From assembly GCF_019880365.1 (NCBI RefSeq), contig NZ_CP082271.1, forward strand, positions 3,844,001 to 3,908,000: a stretch of 64,000 nt of DNA, in the 5' to 3' direction. Source of the stretch: Pseudomonas sp. DNDY-54 (GTDB lineage: Bacteria; Pseudomonadota; Gammaproteobacteria; Pseudomonadales; Pseudomonadaceae). This document shows positions 1-9,031 of this stretch, one piece after another. Position numbers and translations under genes: made by a program. The stretch's first letter is position 1; every line of letters starts with the position of its first letter. The notes beneath the pieces are model-generated. The model was not told where the DNA came from. It did no database searches and saw only the letters and a program-made list of their open reading frames with translations.

Positions 1-1
1 T

Positions 2-1105
2 GACGGTTCACTGGGCGAACGCAACGACGTGATCCTGGCCGGGCTGTTCCACAAGATGGGCTGGCGCGGCACGACCTCGACCGCGCTGAACTTCGGTGAT
101 AACGCGGGGGGCGACAACGGCGGCTGCGTAGGCTATCTCGTCGGCGAGCCGCACAAGGGCCTGTCGTACATGTTCCAGATGATGAACGAGGCGCGTATCG
201 GCGTCGGCATGGGCGCGATCATGCTTGGCTATGCGGGCTATCTGTACTCACTGAACTACGCGCGCGAACGCCCGCAAGGTCGCTTGCCAGATGGCAAAGA
301 CCCGGCCTCGACACCGGTGCCCATCATTCAGCACACCGACGTCAAGCGCATGCTGCTGACGCAAAAGGCCTACGTGGAAGGCGCGTTCGACCTGGGGCTG
401 TATGCGGCGCGCCTGGTAGATGAGCAACATACCGCACCGGACGAGGAGGACCGCAAACAGGCCCTCGAACTGCTGGACCTGCTCACGCCCATCGTCAAAT
501 CCTGGCCGTCCGAGTTCTGCCTCAAGGCCAACGACCTGGCGATCCAGATTCTCGGCGGTCATGGCTACACCCGTGAATACCCGGTCGAGCAGTATTACCG
601 GGACAACCGGCTGAACCCGATCCATGAAGGCACCCACGGCATTCAGTCGCTTGATCTGCTCGCACGCAAACTCACGCAGAACGGTGGCGCCGGGCTGCGT
701 CAGTTGCTCGGCCTGATCCAGGGCACCTGCAAGCGCGCGGGCGAGTTCAGTTCCCTGGATGCGCTACGCCAACCGCTGGAGCAGCTGGTGGGCAATCTGA
801 CGGAAGTCACCCAAGCCCTATTCGGCGACCTCATGGCTGGAAAGATCAACCAGGCGCTAGCCAACTCGGCGTTGTATTTGAAGGTATTCGGTCATGCCGT
901 GATCGGCTGGCGGTGGTTGGAACAGGCGATTCACGCCGAAACGGGGCTGGCAAAAGGCAACGCGGCGGACATCGACTTCTACCGCGGCAAGCTGCAGGCC
1001 GCACGCTACTTCCTGACCTGGGAAGTACCGAGCTGCCACCACGAACTCGCGATACTTGCCAACCGTGACGACACCTGCCTTGCCATGCAGGAGAATTGGT
1101 TCTAG
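2..1105 (+). CDS. Acyl-CoA dehydrogenase, C-terminal part (5' end outside window)
   Basis: The reading frame is open from base 2, so the true start lies upstream; 367 codons are visible and the stop is TAG at 1103-1105. The family oxidises acyl-CoA thioesters to 2-enoyl-CoA with FAD. The visible part holds the middle domain, the helical C-terminal domain (MNEARIGVGMGAIMLGYAGY, then ILGGHGYTREYPVEQYYRD) and an HEGT motif that takes the place of the YEGT motif carrying the catalytic glutamate in many acyl-CoA dehydrogenases. After RNLNPIHEGT-like sequence it runs about 160 residues further, as in the roughly 600-residue AcdA/DmdC-like subfamily with an extra C-terminal acyl-CoA dehydrogenase domain. 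The substrate cannot be read from the sequence. Family membership is secure; the subfamily is inferred. Confidence 0.9.
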   Translation, partial: DGSLGERNDVILAGLFHKMGWRGTTSTALNFGDNAGGDNGGCVGYLVGEPHKGLSYMFQMMNEARIGVGMGAIMLGYAGYLYSLNYARERPQGRLPDGKDPASTPVPIIQHTDVKRMLLTQKAYVEGAFDLGLYAARLVDEQHTAPDEEDRKQALELLDLLTPIVKSWPSEFCLKANDLAIQILGGHGYTREYPVEQYYRDNRLNPIHEGTHGIQSLDLLARKLTQNGGAGLRQLLGLIQGTCKRAGEFSSLDALRQPLEQLVGNLTEVTQALFGDLMAGKINQALANSALYLKVFGHAVIGWRWLEQAIHAETGLAKGNAADIDFYRGKLQAARYFLTWEVPSCHHELAILANRDDTCLAMQENWF

Positions 1106-1123
1106 CGCCACGCAGGGCAGCGC

Positions 1124-1151
1124 GCGCGGCCGGCATTGGCACCGGCCGCGC
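1124..1151. terminator. Strong GC hairpin after the acyl-CoA dehydrogenase
   Basis: GCGCGGCCGG and CCGGCCGCGC form a perfect 10-bp stem around an 8-base loop, 19 bases after the stop codon. No T tract follows directly, so it is either a weak intrinsic terminator or an mRNA 3'-end stabiliser. Confidence 0.4.
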
Positions 1152-1246
1152 GGCGCGCCTCCTCCTTGCAGCATCTCCCGCCATAGTGCGCCGCGCTGGC
1201 ATCCGCCTGCCGCCCGCAGCATGTCGTCAGTGCCGCCAGCTTTTTT

Positions 1247-1277
1247 TTGACAGCTCGCCAAATCAGCAGGTTAGAAT
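1247..1277 (+). promoter_or_regulatory. Putative sigma-70 promoter of cvrA
   Basis: A perfect TTGACA (1247-1252) follows a T run, and TAGAAT lies at 1272-1277. The 19-bp spacer is longer than the 17-bp optimum (18 bp if read as TTAGAA). It lies about 50 bases before the TTG start of the antiporter gene. Confidence 0.45.
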
Positions 1278-1329
1278 CGCTGGCATGCACCCTGCATGAC
1301 ATCAGCGGCACTGACCTCGGAGAGCGCGT

Positions 1330-3075
1330 TTGGATATCGGCAACATCAACCAACTGTTCTTTATCGGCGCCTTGTTGGTTGCGGCCAGTATCCTGATGAG
1401 TTCCCTATCGACCCGTCTCGGCGTGCCGATTCTGGTGATCTTCCTCGCGGTGGGCATGCTCGCGGGGGTCGACGGTATTGGCGGCATCGTCTTCAACGAT
1501 TATTCGCTGGCCTTCCTGATCAGCAACCTCGCCCTTGCCATCATTCTGCTCGACGGTGGTATGCGCACGCGTGCTGCGACCTTTCGCGTGGCGCTTTGGC
1601 CGGCCTTTTCACTGGCGACGGCTGGCGTGGTGGTCACCTCCGGCCTGACCGGCCTGGCAGCCGCCTGGTTGTTCGATCTGCCGCTGATGCAAGGTCTGCT
1701 TATCGGCGCCATCGTCGGCTCGACGGATGCCGCAGTGGTGTTCAACTTGCTCAATGGCCGTGGGCTCAACGAGCGTGTCGGTTCGACACTGGAAATCGAA
1801 TCAGGCAGCAACGACCCGATGGCGATGTTCCTCACTGTCGCGCTGATCGACATGCTGGCCTCGGGTCAAACGGGCTTCGGCTGGAGCTTTTTCCTCAACC
1901 TGCTGCAGCAGTTCGGTATCGGCACGCTGCTCGGTCTGGCGGGCGGCTGGCTGTTGCTGCAGCTGATCAACCGCCTCTCGGTGGCGGACGGCCTTTATCC
2001 GCTACTGGCCGTCAGCGGGGGCATCCTCATCTACGCCTTGTCCGGTGCCATCGGCGGCAGTGGAATCCTCGCGGTTTACGTCTGCGGACTGTTGCTGGGT
2101 AACCGCCCGATCCGCAACCGCCATGGCATCCTGCACATGTTCGACGGCCTGGCCTGGCTCAGCCAGATCGGCATGTTCCTGGTTCTCGGACTGCTGCTTA
2201 CGCCCAGTGATCTGCTGCCGATCGCGCTGCCGGCTTTGGCGCTATCGTTGTGGATGATTCTTTTTGCCCGTCCGCTGGCGGTGTTCATCGGCCTGGCGCC
2301 GTTTCGCAGCTTCCATCTGCGCGAGCGGTTGTTCATCTCCTGGATCGGCCTGCGCGGTGCCGTACCCGTGATCCTTGCCGTCTTCCCGCTCATGGCAGGC
2401 CTGGAAAATGCCCAACTGTTTTTCAACGTGGCCTTCTTCATCGTGCTGGTGTCGTTGCTGTTGCAGGGCACCACGCTGACCTGGGCGGCCAAGAAGGCGA
2501 AGGTCGAAGTGCCACCATCACCCTCACCTATTTCCCGCACCGGCTTACAAATCCACACTACCAGCCAGTGGGAGCTGTTCATCTATCGCTTGACCGCCAA
2601 GAAGTGGTGCGTGGGCGCCGCACTGCGCGAACTGAAAATGCCGACCGGCACCCGTATCGCTGCCCTGTTCCGTGGCAAGGCACTGCTGCACCCCTCCGGC
2701 AGTACGCGCCTGCAAGTCGACGACATTCTCTGTGTAATCGGTCACGAAGAGGACCTGCCAGCACTCGGCAAGCTGTTCAGCGAGGCCCCACAGCGCGGCC
2801 GCGACATGCGCTTCTTCGGGGACTTCATCCTGGAAAGCGAGGCCGAGATGAGCGCGCTGGCAGCGCTCTACGGCCTGAAACTAGGTGATGTCGACGGCAA
2901 TCAGCAGATCGGCCAGTTCATTACCGAACGTGTCGGCGGCAAACCGGTAATCGGCGACCAGATCGAGTGGAGCGGCCTGACCTGGACCATCGCGACGATG
3001 GAGCAAGGCGAGGTCCGCAAGGTCGGCCTGAAGTTTCCTGAGGAGAGCAAACCCGGTCCGTCACTGCATTTTTGA
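1330..3075 (+). CDS. cvrA: K+/H+ antiporter, CvrA/NhaP2 type (CPA1)
   Basis: Inner-membrane cation/proton antiporter exporting K+ (and possibly Na+) in exchange for H+, used in osmotic and pH homeostasis. The 581 residues match the family size (about 578 in E. coli). Residues 1-390 are a Na+/H+-exchanger domain of about 12 helices, with GSTDAAVVFNLL and the acidic GSNDPMAM stretch typical of the ion-binding core. A cytoplasmic TrkA-C-like segment follows (about 410-490, containing LRELKMPTGTRIAALFRG), then a CorC/HlyC-like C-terminal domain (about 500-575). The start is TTG, because the only nearby ATG (1296) is out of frame and a GGAGAG ribosome site sits 6-8 bases upstream of the TTG. Confidence 0.93.
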   Translation: MDIGNINQLFFIGALLVAASILMSSLSTRLGVPILVIFLAVGMLAGVDGIGGIVFNDYSLAFLISNLALAIILLDGGMRTRAATFRVALWPAFSLATAGVVVTSGLTGLAAAWLFDLPLMQGLLIGAIVGSTDAAVVFNLLNGRGLNERVGSTLEIESGSNDPMAMFLTVALIDMLASGQTGFGWSFFLNLLQQFGIGTLLGLAGGWLLLQLINRLSVADGLYPLLAVSGGILIYALSGAIGGSGILAVYVCGLLLGNRPIRNRHGILHMFDGLAWLSQIGMFLVLGLLLTPSDLLPIALPALALSLWMILFARPLAVFIGLAPFRSFHLRERLFISWIGLRGAVPVILAVFPLMAGLENAQLFFNVAFFIVLVSLLLQGTTLTWAAKKAKVEVPPSPSPISRTGLQIHTTSQWELFIYRLTAKKWCVGAALRELKMPTGTRIAALFRGKALLHPSGSTRLQVDDILCVIGHEEDLPALGKLFSEAPQRGRDMRFFGDFILESEAEMSALAALYGLKLGDVDGNQQIGQFITERVGGKPVIGDQIEWSGLTWTIATMEQGEVRKVGLKFPEESKPGPSLHF

Positions 3076-3184
3076 CCCACTGCACACGCCGCGACGGCGC
3101 TGCCTGAACGTTCCGATCTGCGGGCTCGCCTCGATCACCTACAGCCCTTAGACTCCGCACTCGTTTTGCATTCCGATCGTACTA

Positions 3185-6100
3185 ATGGCCCTCTTGCGCA
3201 CCCTGATACTGGCGACCTTGCTCGCCGTCGCTCCATCCTTCGTTCTGGCGCAGTCTGCGCCTTCGGTGCCTGGTCTGAACGGCAGTCAGGCTGCCGAAAC
3301 AGAGACGCCGAAGGAGTCTCAGCCCACTCTAGACGAACGCACCCAACGCTTCGTGGAGCAGATGGAGACGGCGCAGCAACGTCTGGCGGCGCTCAAGACT
3401 GAGCTTGCAGGCGCGAGCAAAGAAATTACCGAAGCTCAGCGGGCGCTCAGCAAGCTCAAGGCGCGTGACGACACCGACGAGCTGACCGCGAAGCTGGCCA
3501 AGCTCAAAGTGCCGCAGCTTGAGCAACGTCTGGCCGAGCGCGTCGAGGAGTTGTCCGCGTGGCAAACGGCCCTCACTGCCGCCAACAGCATGATCATCAG
3601 CGCGCAGACACGGCCGGAACGTGCGCAGGCGGATATCAGTAAGTTTCAGTCACGCATCGACGAGATCAACAGCCTGCTGAAAGCCGGGCGCGAAGGCGGC
3701 AAGCCGATGAGCGACGAGCGCCGCGCGTTGCTCGGCGCCGAAAAAACCGCGCTCAACGCGCAGATCGAACTGCGCCGCAGCGAGCTGGCCGGCAACAGCC
3801 TTCTGCAAGACCTTGGCGGCGCCCGGCGGGATCTGCTATCCGAGCGAATCGCACGCGCCGAGCAGGAGACCATGGCGCTGCAAACGGCGATCAACAACAA
3901 GCGTCGTCAAGAGTCCGAGCAAACCGTCGCGGAGTTTTCGCTCAAAGCCGAGAAAGCCGAGAAAGCCGGATCGGACAAACTGCTGCCCGCCGAAAGCGCC
4001 GAGAACCGCAAGCTCTCAGGGTATTTGCTACGGGCTACGGAGCGCCTCAACGACCTGACCCAGCAGAATTTGCAGACACGTCAGCAGCTCGACACGCTGA
4101 ACCAGGCCGATCAGGCGCTCGATGAGCAGATCGCGGTACTTGAAGGCAGTCTGCTGCTGTCGAAGGTGCTTTATCAGCAAAAGCAGGCGCTCCCGCAGCT
4201 GTCGCTGGACAAGGACCTGGCGGACGAGATCGCCGATATTCGCCTGTACCAGTTCGAGCTCAATCAACGCCGCGAGCTCAGCGGCAATATCGAAAACTAT
4301 GTGGACGAGCAGCTTGCCAGCCAACCGCCAGGCGAGGTCACGCCGGAGTTGCGCAGCGCGCTGTTGGAGCTGGTGCGCACCCGCAGCGAGCTGCTCGACC
4401 GGCTCAACCATGAGCTCAACGCGCTGCTCAGCGAATCGATCACGCTTCAGCTGAACCAGCGCCAGCTACAAACCAAAGCAGCTGCTTTGCGTGAGACGCT
4501 GGATGAGCAGATGTTCTGGATTCCCAGTAACAGACCGCTGGATCTGGACTGGTTCAAGAACGTGCCAACGCTGCTCGACCGTCAGCTGCGAGCCATGCCG
4601 TGGGGCTCCGTGTTCGAAGCGCTCGGCGCCGGACTGCTGGAGCGCCCGTTGTTCTTCGTGCCATTGCTGATGGTGATCGGGTTGCTGCTCTGGCGGCGCA
4701 AGGCGATCAACGCCAAGCTCGACTCACTCAGCAGCGACATCGGCCATTTCCGTAACGACAGCCAGCTGCATACGCCGCTAGCACTGTTGCTCAACCTGCT
4801 GCTGGCGTTGCCCGGCGCGTTGTTTCTGGCACTGTGCGGCTACCTCCTGCAAATGGATGGGCGCGGCCAGAACATCAGCCTCGGCGCCGCGTTCTACCAA
4901 ATGGCCCAGGCCTGGCTGGTGTTCTACAGCGCGTACCGAATGCTGTCGCCCAACCGGGTTGCCGAAACGCATTTCGGCTGGTTCAGGCCGCAAGTGTCCT
5001 TTTTGCGTAACGAGATCAGGCGGCTGGGAATAGTGGTCATGGCGCTGGTTGCCGTGGTCGCCATTGCTGAACAACAGCCAAGTAGTCTCGTCGATGACGT
5101 GATCGGTATCGTCGTGGTGCTGGTCTGCTTTGCGCTGATGAGCTGGCGTCTGATGCGCCTGTTGCTCAAGGGGCCGTCGAGCCAGAACGCGCCACCGGTG
5201 CGCCGGATGATCGGTCTGCTGTTCAGCTTGCTGCCGCTGGCGCTGATCGTGGTGGTGGGACTGGGCTACTACTACACCGCGCTGAAGCTAACCGGCCGAC
5301 TGATCGATACGTTGTATCTACTCCTGGCCTGGGTGGTCATCGAAGCCGCCCTTATCCGCGGTCTGACCGTTGCGGCGCGGCGCCTGGCCTACAAGCGAGC
5401 CATCGCCAAGCGAGAAGCCGGCACGGACGACGGCACAACCGCGACCGATGGGGCGACCGAACCAGGGCTTGGAATCGAGCAGGTCAATGAACAGTCCCTG
5501 CGGCTGACCCGGCTCGCCATGTTCGGCCTGTTCTTCGTCGTGCTGTATTGGGTCTGGGCTGACCTCATCAGCGTGGTGTCGTACCTCGATAACGTCACGC
5601 TGTACGAGTTCACCAGCGGCAGCGGCGAAACCGCCAGCACTTCCGCCATTACCCTGAACAACCTGATCGGCGCCCTGGCGACTGTTGTCATCACGTTTGC
5701 GCTGGCGCGCAACCTGCCGGGGCTGCTCGAAGTGCTCGTGTTGTCCCGGATGCGCCTGGCACAGGGCAGCGCGTATGCGACCGGTACCTTGCTGTCCTAC
5801 ACGCTGGTCGGCATCGGCATTGTGACGACACTTTCGACGCTTGGCGTGAGCTGGGACAAGCTGCAGTGGTTGGTCGCTGCGCTATCGGTGGGTTTGGGCT
5901 TCGGCTTGCAGGAAATCTTCGCCAACTTCGTCTCGGGCCTGATCATCCTGTTCGAGAAACCGGTACGCATCGGCGATGTGGTCACCATTGGCAACCTGTC
6001 CGGAACCGTCAGCCGCATTCGTATCCGCGCAACGACCATTACCGACTTCGACAATAAGGAAATCATCGTCCCGAACAAGACCTTCGTGACCGACCAACTC

Positions 6101-6493
6101 GTCAACTGGTCGCTCAACGACACCATCACCCGGGTCACGATTCGCATCGGGGTTCAGTTCGGTTCCGAGCTTGAGGAGGTGCGTAACCTCCTGTTCCAGG
6201 CGGCCCGTGAAAACCCCCGCGTACTCAAGGACCCCGAACCACAGGTCTTCTTCCTCAACTTTGGCGAAAGCCGGCTGGAGCATGAGCTCCGCCTGCATGT
6301 GCGAGACCTGGGTGACCGTAACCCGGTCATCGACGAGATTAATCGGCGAATCGATCAGGAGTTCCGCGCTCGAGGGATTGTGATCGCATTCCGTCAGCTG
6401 GACGTGCACCTGAAGAACGCTCCGCCTGCGCTGGAAGCCCAGCGGGCCGACCGGGACGATCCTGCAGGATTCTCTGCCAGCGGTCAGTCCTGA
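3185..6493 (+). CDS. mscK: Large mechanosensitive channel, MscK/KefA type
   Basis: Stretch-activated inner-membrane channel that relieves turgor on hypo-osmotic shock; in E. coli MscK also senses external K+. The 1102 residues fit the large MscS-family channels (about 1100). A signal peptide (residues 1-22, ending VLAQ) precedes a long periplasmic coiled-coil domain rich in Glu, Gln, Leu and Arg (about 50-440). A block of about ten membrane helices covers 485-930. The MscS pore and beta domain follow (LGVSWDKLQWLVAALSVGLG, FANFVSGLIILFEKPVRIGD, then IIVPNKTFVTDQLVNW). MscK and the paralogue MscM (YjeP) have the same layout; the WIPSNRPLDLDWF stretch suggested MscK. No strong ribosome site precedes the ATG; the start was chosen because it gives the signal peptide. 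Confidence 0.9.
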   Translation: MALLRTLILATLLAVAPSFVLAQSAPSVPGLNGSQAAETETPKESQPTLDERTQRFVEQMETAQQRLAALKTELAGASKEITEAQRALSKLKARDDTDELTAKLAKLKVPQLEQRLAERVEELSAWQTALTAANSMIISAQTRPERAQADISKFQSRIDEINSLLKAGREGGKPMSDERRALLGAEKTALNAQIELRRSELAGNSLLQDLGGARRDLLSERIARAEQETMALQTAINNKRRQESEQTVAEFSLKAEKAEKAGSDKLLPAESAENRKLSGYLLRATERLNDLTQQNLQTRQQLDTLNQADQALDEQIAVLEGSLLLSKVLYQQKQALPQLSLDKDLADEIADIRLYQFELNQRRELSGNIENYVDEQLASQPPGEVTPELRSALLELVRTRSELLDRLNHELNALLSESITLQLNQRQLQTKAAALRETLDEQMFWIPSNRPLDLDWFKNVPTLLDRQLRAMPWGSVFEALGAGLLERPLFFVPLLMVIGLLLWRRKAINAKLDSLSSDIGHFRNDSQLHTPLALLLNLLLALPGALFLALCGYLLQMDGRGQNISLGAAFYQMAQAWLVFYSAYRMLSPNRVAETHFGWFRPQVSFLRNEIRRLGIVVMALVAVVAIAEQQPSSLVDDVIGIVVVLVCFALMSWRLMRLLLKGPSSQNAPPVRRMIGLLFSLLPLALIVVVGLGYYYTALKLTGRLIDTLYLLLAWVVIEAALIRGLTVAARRLAYKRAIAKREAGTDDGTTATDGATEPGLGIEQVNEQSLRLTRLAMFGLFFVVLYWVWADLISVVSYLDNVTLYEFTSGSGETASTSAITLNNLIGALATVVITFALARNLPGLLEVLVLSRMRLAQGSAYATGTLLSYTLVGIGIVTTLSTLGVSWDKLQWLVAALSVGLGFGLQEIFANFVSGLIILFEKPVRIGDVVTIGNLSGTVSRIRIRATTITDFDNKEIIVPNKTFVTDQLVNWSLNDTITRVTIRIGVQFGSELEEVRNLLFQAARENPRVLKDPEPQVFFLNFGESRLEHELRLHVRDLGDRNPVIDEINRRIDQEFRARGIVIAFRQLDVHLKNAPPALEAQRADRDDPAGFSASGQS

Positions 6494-6576
6494 GGAACGT
6501 CACTCTCGACACGGCCTCCAAAACATGTGCGCCCGACAATCGGTCGGGCGCGGCACAGTCACGCGCCGGAGCCTTC

Positions 6577-8037
6577 GTGAAGACCCTGACCGAGCTGAAA
6601 TTCGACAATCGCTTCGCCCGCCTCGGCGACGTGTTCTCCACCGAAGTGATGCCTCAACCGCTGGAAGCGCCACGATTGGTGGTTGCTAGCGAGGCCGCCA
6701 TGTCACTTCTCGATCTCGACCCCGCGGTCGCCGAGGAGCCGCTTTTCGCTGAGCTGTTTTCGGGCCATAAACTATGGAGCACGGCCGAGCCACGGGCCAT
6801 GGTCTATTCCGGCCATCAGTTCGGCAGCTACAACCCGCGCCTCGGCGACGGACGCGGCCTTCTCCTCGGCGAAGTGATCAATGACGCCGGCGAGCAGTGG
6901 GACCTTCACCTCAAGGGTGCGGGCAAGACGCCCTATTCGAGAATGGGAGACGGTCGGGCCGTGCTGCGCTCGTCGATTCGCGAATTCCTGGCGAGCGAAC
7001 ACCTGCACGCGTTGGGCATTCCCAGCTCGCGCGCCCTTTGCGTGACCGGCTCGAGTACGCCGGTCTACCGCGAACGCCCTGAGCATGGCGCGATGCTGCT
7101 GCGCCTGGCCAAGAGTCATGTGCGCTTCGGCCACTTCGAATACTTCTATTACACCAAGCAGCACGATGAGCTGAAACAACTGCTCGATCACGTCGTCGAG
7201 TGCCATTTTGCCGAGTGCTTCGAGCATCCCGAGCCCTATCACTCATTCTTCCGCGAAGTGTTGGAGCGCACCGCCGAACTGGTCGCCCACTGGCAGGCGT
7301 ATGGCTTCTGCCATGGCGTGATGAACACTGACAACATGTCGATCCTGGGCATCACGTTCGACTTCGGTCCTTACGCTTTCCTGGACGATTTCGATGCCCG
7401 CTTCATCTGCAACCATTCCGACGATGCCGGACGTTACTCGTATGAAAATCAAGTGCCTATCGCGCACTGGAACCTCGCCGCGCTGGCGCAGGCACTGACA
7501 CCCTTCGTCGCGGTAGAGCAGCTACGCGAGGCGATGAATCTGTTCTTGCCGATCTACGAGGCCGCCTGGCTCGACCTGATGCGTCGACGCTTGGGATTTC
7601 GGACCGCCGAGGACGATGACAAAGCGCTGGTGCAAGGCCTGCTGCAGTTGATGCAGGACAGCGCGATTGACTATACGAACTTCTTTCGTGAGCTCGGTAG
7701 CAATGCGCCCGAGCAGGCTCTGGCCCGTCTGCGCAACGACTTTATCGACATCAAGGCCTTCGACGCCTGGGCTGCGACTTACCGCCAGCGCACCGAACGC
7801 GAAGGTGACACCCAAGCCGAGCGGCAGGCGCGCATGCATGCCGTCAATCCCAAGTTCATTCTGCGCAATTACCTCGCCCAGCAGGTCATCGAGGCCGCAG
7901 AGGCTGGAGACTACGGTCCAGTGCGCGAATTCCATACCGTGCTCAGCCGCCCTTTCGATGAGCAGCCCGGCATGGAGCGCTACGCTGAACGGCCACCGGA
8001 ATGGGGCAAGCACCTGGAGATCAGCTGTTCGTCTTGA
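6577..8037 (+). CDS. selO: Protein adenylyltransferase SelO (YdiU/UPF0061 family)
   Basis: Pseudokinase-fold enzyme that binds ATP in flipped orientation and transfers AMP to Ser/Thr/Tyr of target proteins; in bacteria and mitochondria it acts in redox stress. The 486 residues compare with 478 in E. coli. Diagnostic stretches include YSGHQFGSYNPRLGDGRGLL, KGAGKTPYSRMGDGRAVLRS and GVMNTDNMSILGITFDFGP (the catalytic loop NTDN and metal-binding D). The protein ends ...ISCSS: bacterial members have this penultimate-region Cys where animal SelO has selenocysteine, and it can form a regulatory disulfide. The start is GTG, because no in-frame ATG lies nearby. Function is assigned from strong family similarity. 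Confidence 0.94.
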   Translation: MKTLTELKFDNRFARLGDVFSTEVMPQPLEAPRLVVASEAAMSLLDLDPAVAEEPLFAELFSGHKLWSTAEPRAMVYSGHQFGSYNPRLGDGRGLLLGEVINDAGEQWDLHLKGAGKTPYSRMGDGRAVLRSSIREFLASEHLHALGIPSSRALCVTGSSTPVYRERPEHGAMLLRLAKSHVRFGHFEYFYYTKQHDELKQLLDHVVECHFAECFEHPEPYHSFFREVLERTAELVAHWQAYGFCHGVMNTDNMSILGITFDFGPYAFLDDFDARFICNHSDDAGRYSYENQVPIAHWNLAALAQALTPFVAVEQLREAMNLFLPIYEAAWLDLMRRRLGFRTAEDDDKALVQGLLQLMQDSAIDYTNFFRELGSNAPEQALARLRNDFIDIKAFDAWAATYRQRTEREGDTQAERQARMHAVNPKFILRNYLAQQVIEAAEAGDYGPVREFHTVLSRPFDEQPGMERYAERPPEWGKHLEISCSS

Positions 8038-8257
8038 GCCATGGCGCTGCGCAAGATGCTGCGCAGCATCAAGCGCGGGACAGCGGCCGTCTCCGCCGCA
8101 TCGCGCGCCACCACTGCGCTCGCGTGAACATGCGCCAAACCTTGCGCAATGGCTGGCAGGATGTTGCCCAACGGTCTGTGCGCCGACACGCAGAGTGTCT
8201 CTAGCTTCGCATCGCGAATATAGATAACTCCTTGATAAACATCGGTTTTATGTAAAA

Positions 8258-8273
8258 TGGCACGCGCCTTGTA
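8258..8273 (+). promoter_or_regulatory. Sigma-54 (RpoN) promoter-like element upstream of hcp
   Basis: The sequence TGGCACG, four bases, TTGTA matches the -24/-12 consensus TGGCACG-N4-TTGCW with one mismatch and the exact spacing. A transcript starting about 12 bases downstream would give a leader of roughly 40 bases carrying the AAGGAGAG ribosome site of hcp. Hcp/VgrG operons of several gammaproteobacteria are known to depend on RpoN. A weaker sigma-70-like pair (TTGATA 8232, TAAAAT 8253, 15-bp spacer) overlaps it. Confidence 0.6.
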
Positions 8274-8320
8274 ATGACTTGCCAGCCATTCCGGCATTTA
8301 GCACAAGCAAGGAGAGCATC

Positions 8321-8839
8321 ATGCCAACACCCGCGTATCTATCCCTCGAAGGCACCAAGCAAGGCCTGATCACCGCAGGCACTTTCACCGAGGACTCGGT
8401 CGGCAATATTTTCCAGGAAGGACACGAAGACCAGATTCTGGTGCAGGCTTTCCAACACCAAGTCATCATCCCGCGCGATCCGCAGTCGGGTCAGCCCACC
8501 GGCCAGCGCGTGCACAAGCCGCTGATGATCACCAAGGTCTTCGACAAGTCGTCGCCGCTGATCTTCAACTCCCTGACCTCCGGTGAGCGTCTGAACAAGT
8601 GCCGCCTGGAGTGGTACCGCACGTCCTCCACCGGCACCCAGGAACATTACTTCACCATCGAACTGGAAGATGCGGTCATCGTCGACGTGCAGTCGCGCAT
8701 GCCCAACTGCCAGGACCCGAACATGTCCCACTTCACTCACCTGGAAGACGTGTACTTTACCTACCGCAAAATCGTCTGGACCCACGAAGTTTCCGGCACT
8801 TCGGGCTCCGATGACTGGCGCACCCCGATCGCCAGCTAA
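8321..8839 (+). CDS. hcp: Type VI secretion tube protein Hcp
   Basis: Forms the hexameric rings that stack into the T6SS inner tube and is itself secreted. The 172 residues equal the usual length. N-terminal PAYLSLEGTKQGLITAG, FQHQVIIPRDPQSGQPTGQR and HKPLMITKVFDKSSPLIFN are typical of the Hcp1 family. The ATG at 8321 was chosen over upstream in-frame codons because it has an AAGGAGAG ribosome site at the right distance and yields the canonical Hcp N-terminus. It heads an auxiliary T6SS cluster with vgrG and an effector, with no sheath, baseplate or membrane-complex genes nearby. Confidence 0.96.
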   Translation: MPTPAYLSLEGTKQGLITAGTFTEDSVGNIFQEGHEDQILVQAFQHQVIIPRDPQSGQPTGQRVHKPLMITKVFDKSSPLIFNSLTSGERLNKCRLEWYRTSSTGTQEHYFTIELEDAVIVDVQSRMPNCQDPNMSHFTHLEDVYFTYRKIVWTHEVSGTSGSDDWRTPIAS

Positions 8840-8858
8840 GGCGGTCTCCCTGTGAAGG

Positions 8859-8893
8859 GCTTCAGTCGGGCGCACCTCGGCTGAAGCGTTTTT
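8859..8893 (+). terminator. Rho-independent terminator between hcp and vgrG
   Basis: GCTTCAG (8859-8865) pairs with CTGAAGC (8881-8887), with extra CG pairs towards the loop, followed by G and TTTTT. It would let hcp be made in excess of vgrG and the effector, in keeping with the many Hcp hexamers needed per VgrG trimer. Confidence 0.65.
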
Positions 8894-9031
8894 GCGAAGC
8901 AGTTGCAGATTTTTGAACCGCAGCGATGCGATGCGCGACCCAGCGCAAAGCCGCGCCGCGGGAGCGTGGTACATCAAGGCCCCCGCATGCGCCCTGGCGC
9001 AATCCCATGGACGGATCCAGGAGGAACAAGG

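Noticed and set aside
8232..8258. Sigma-70 promoter for hcp (TTGATA / TAAAAT)
   Set aside because: The 15-bp spacer is too short for good activity and it overlaps the better-matching sigma-54 element, so it was not listed as a separate feature.
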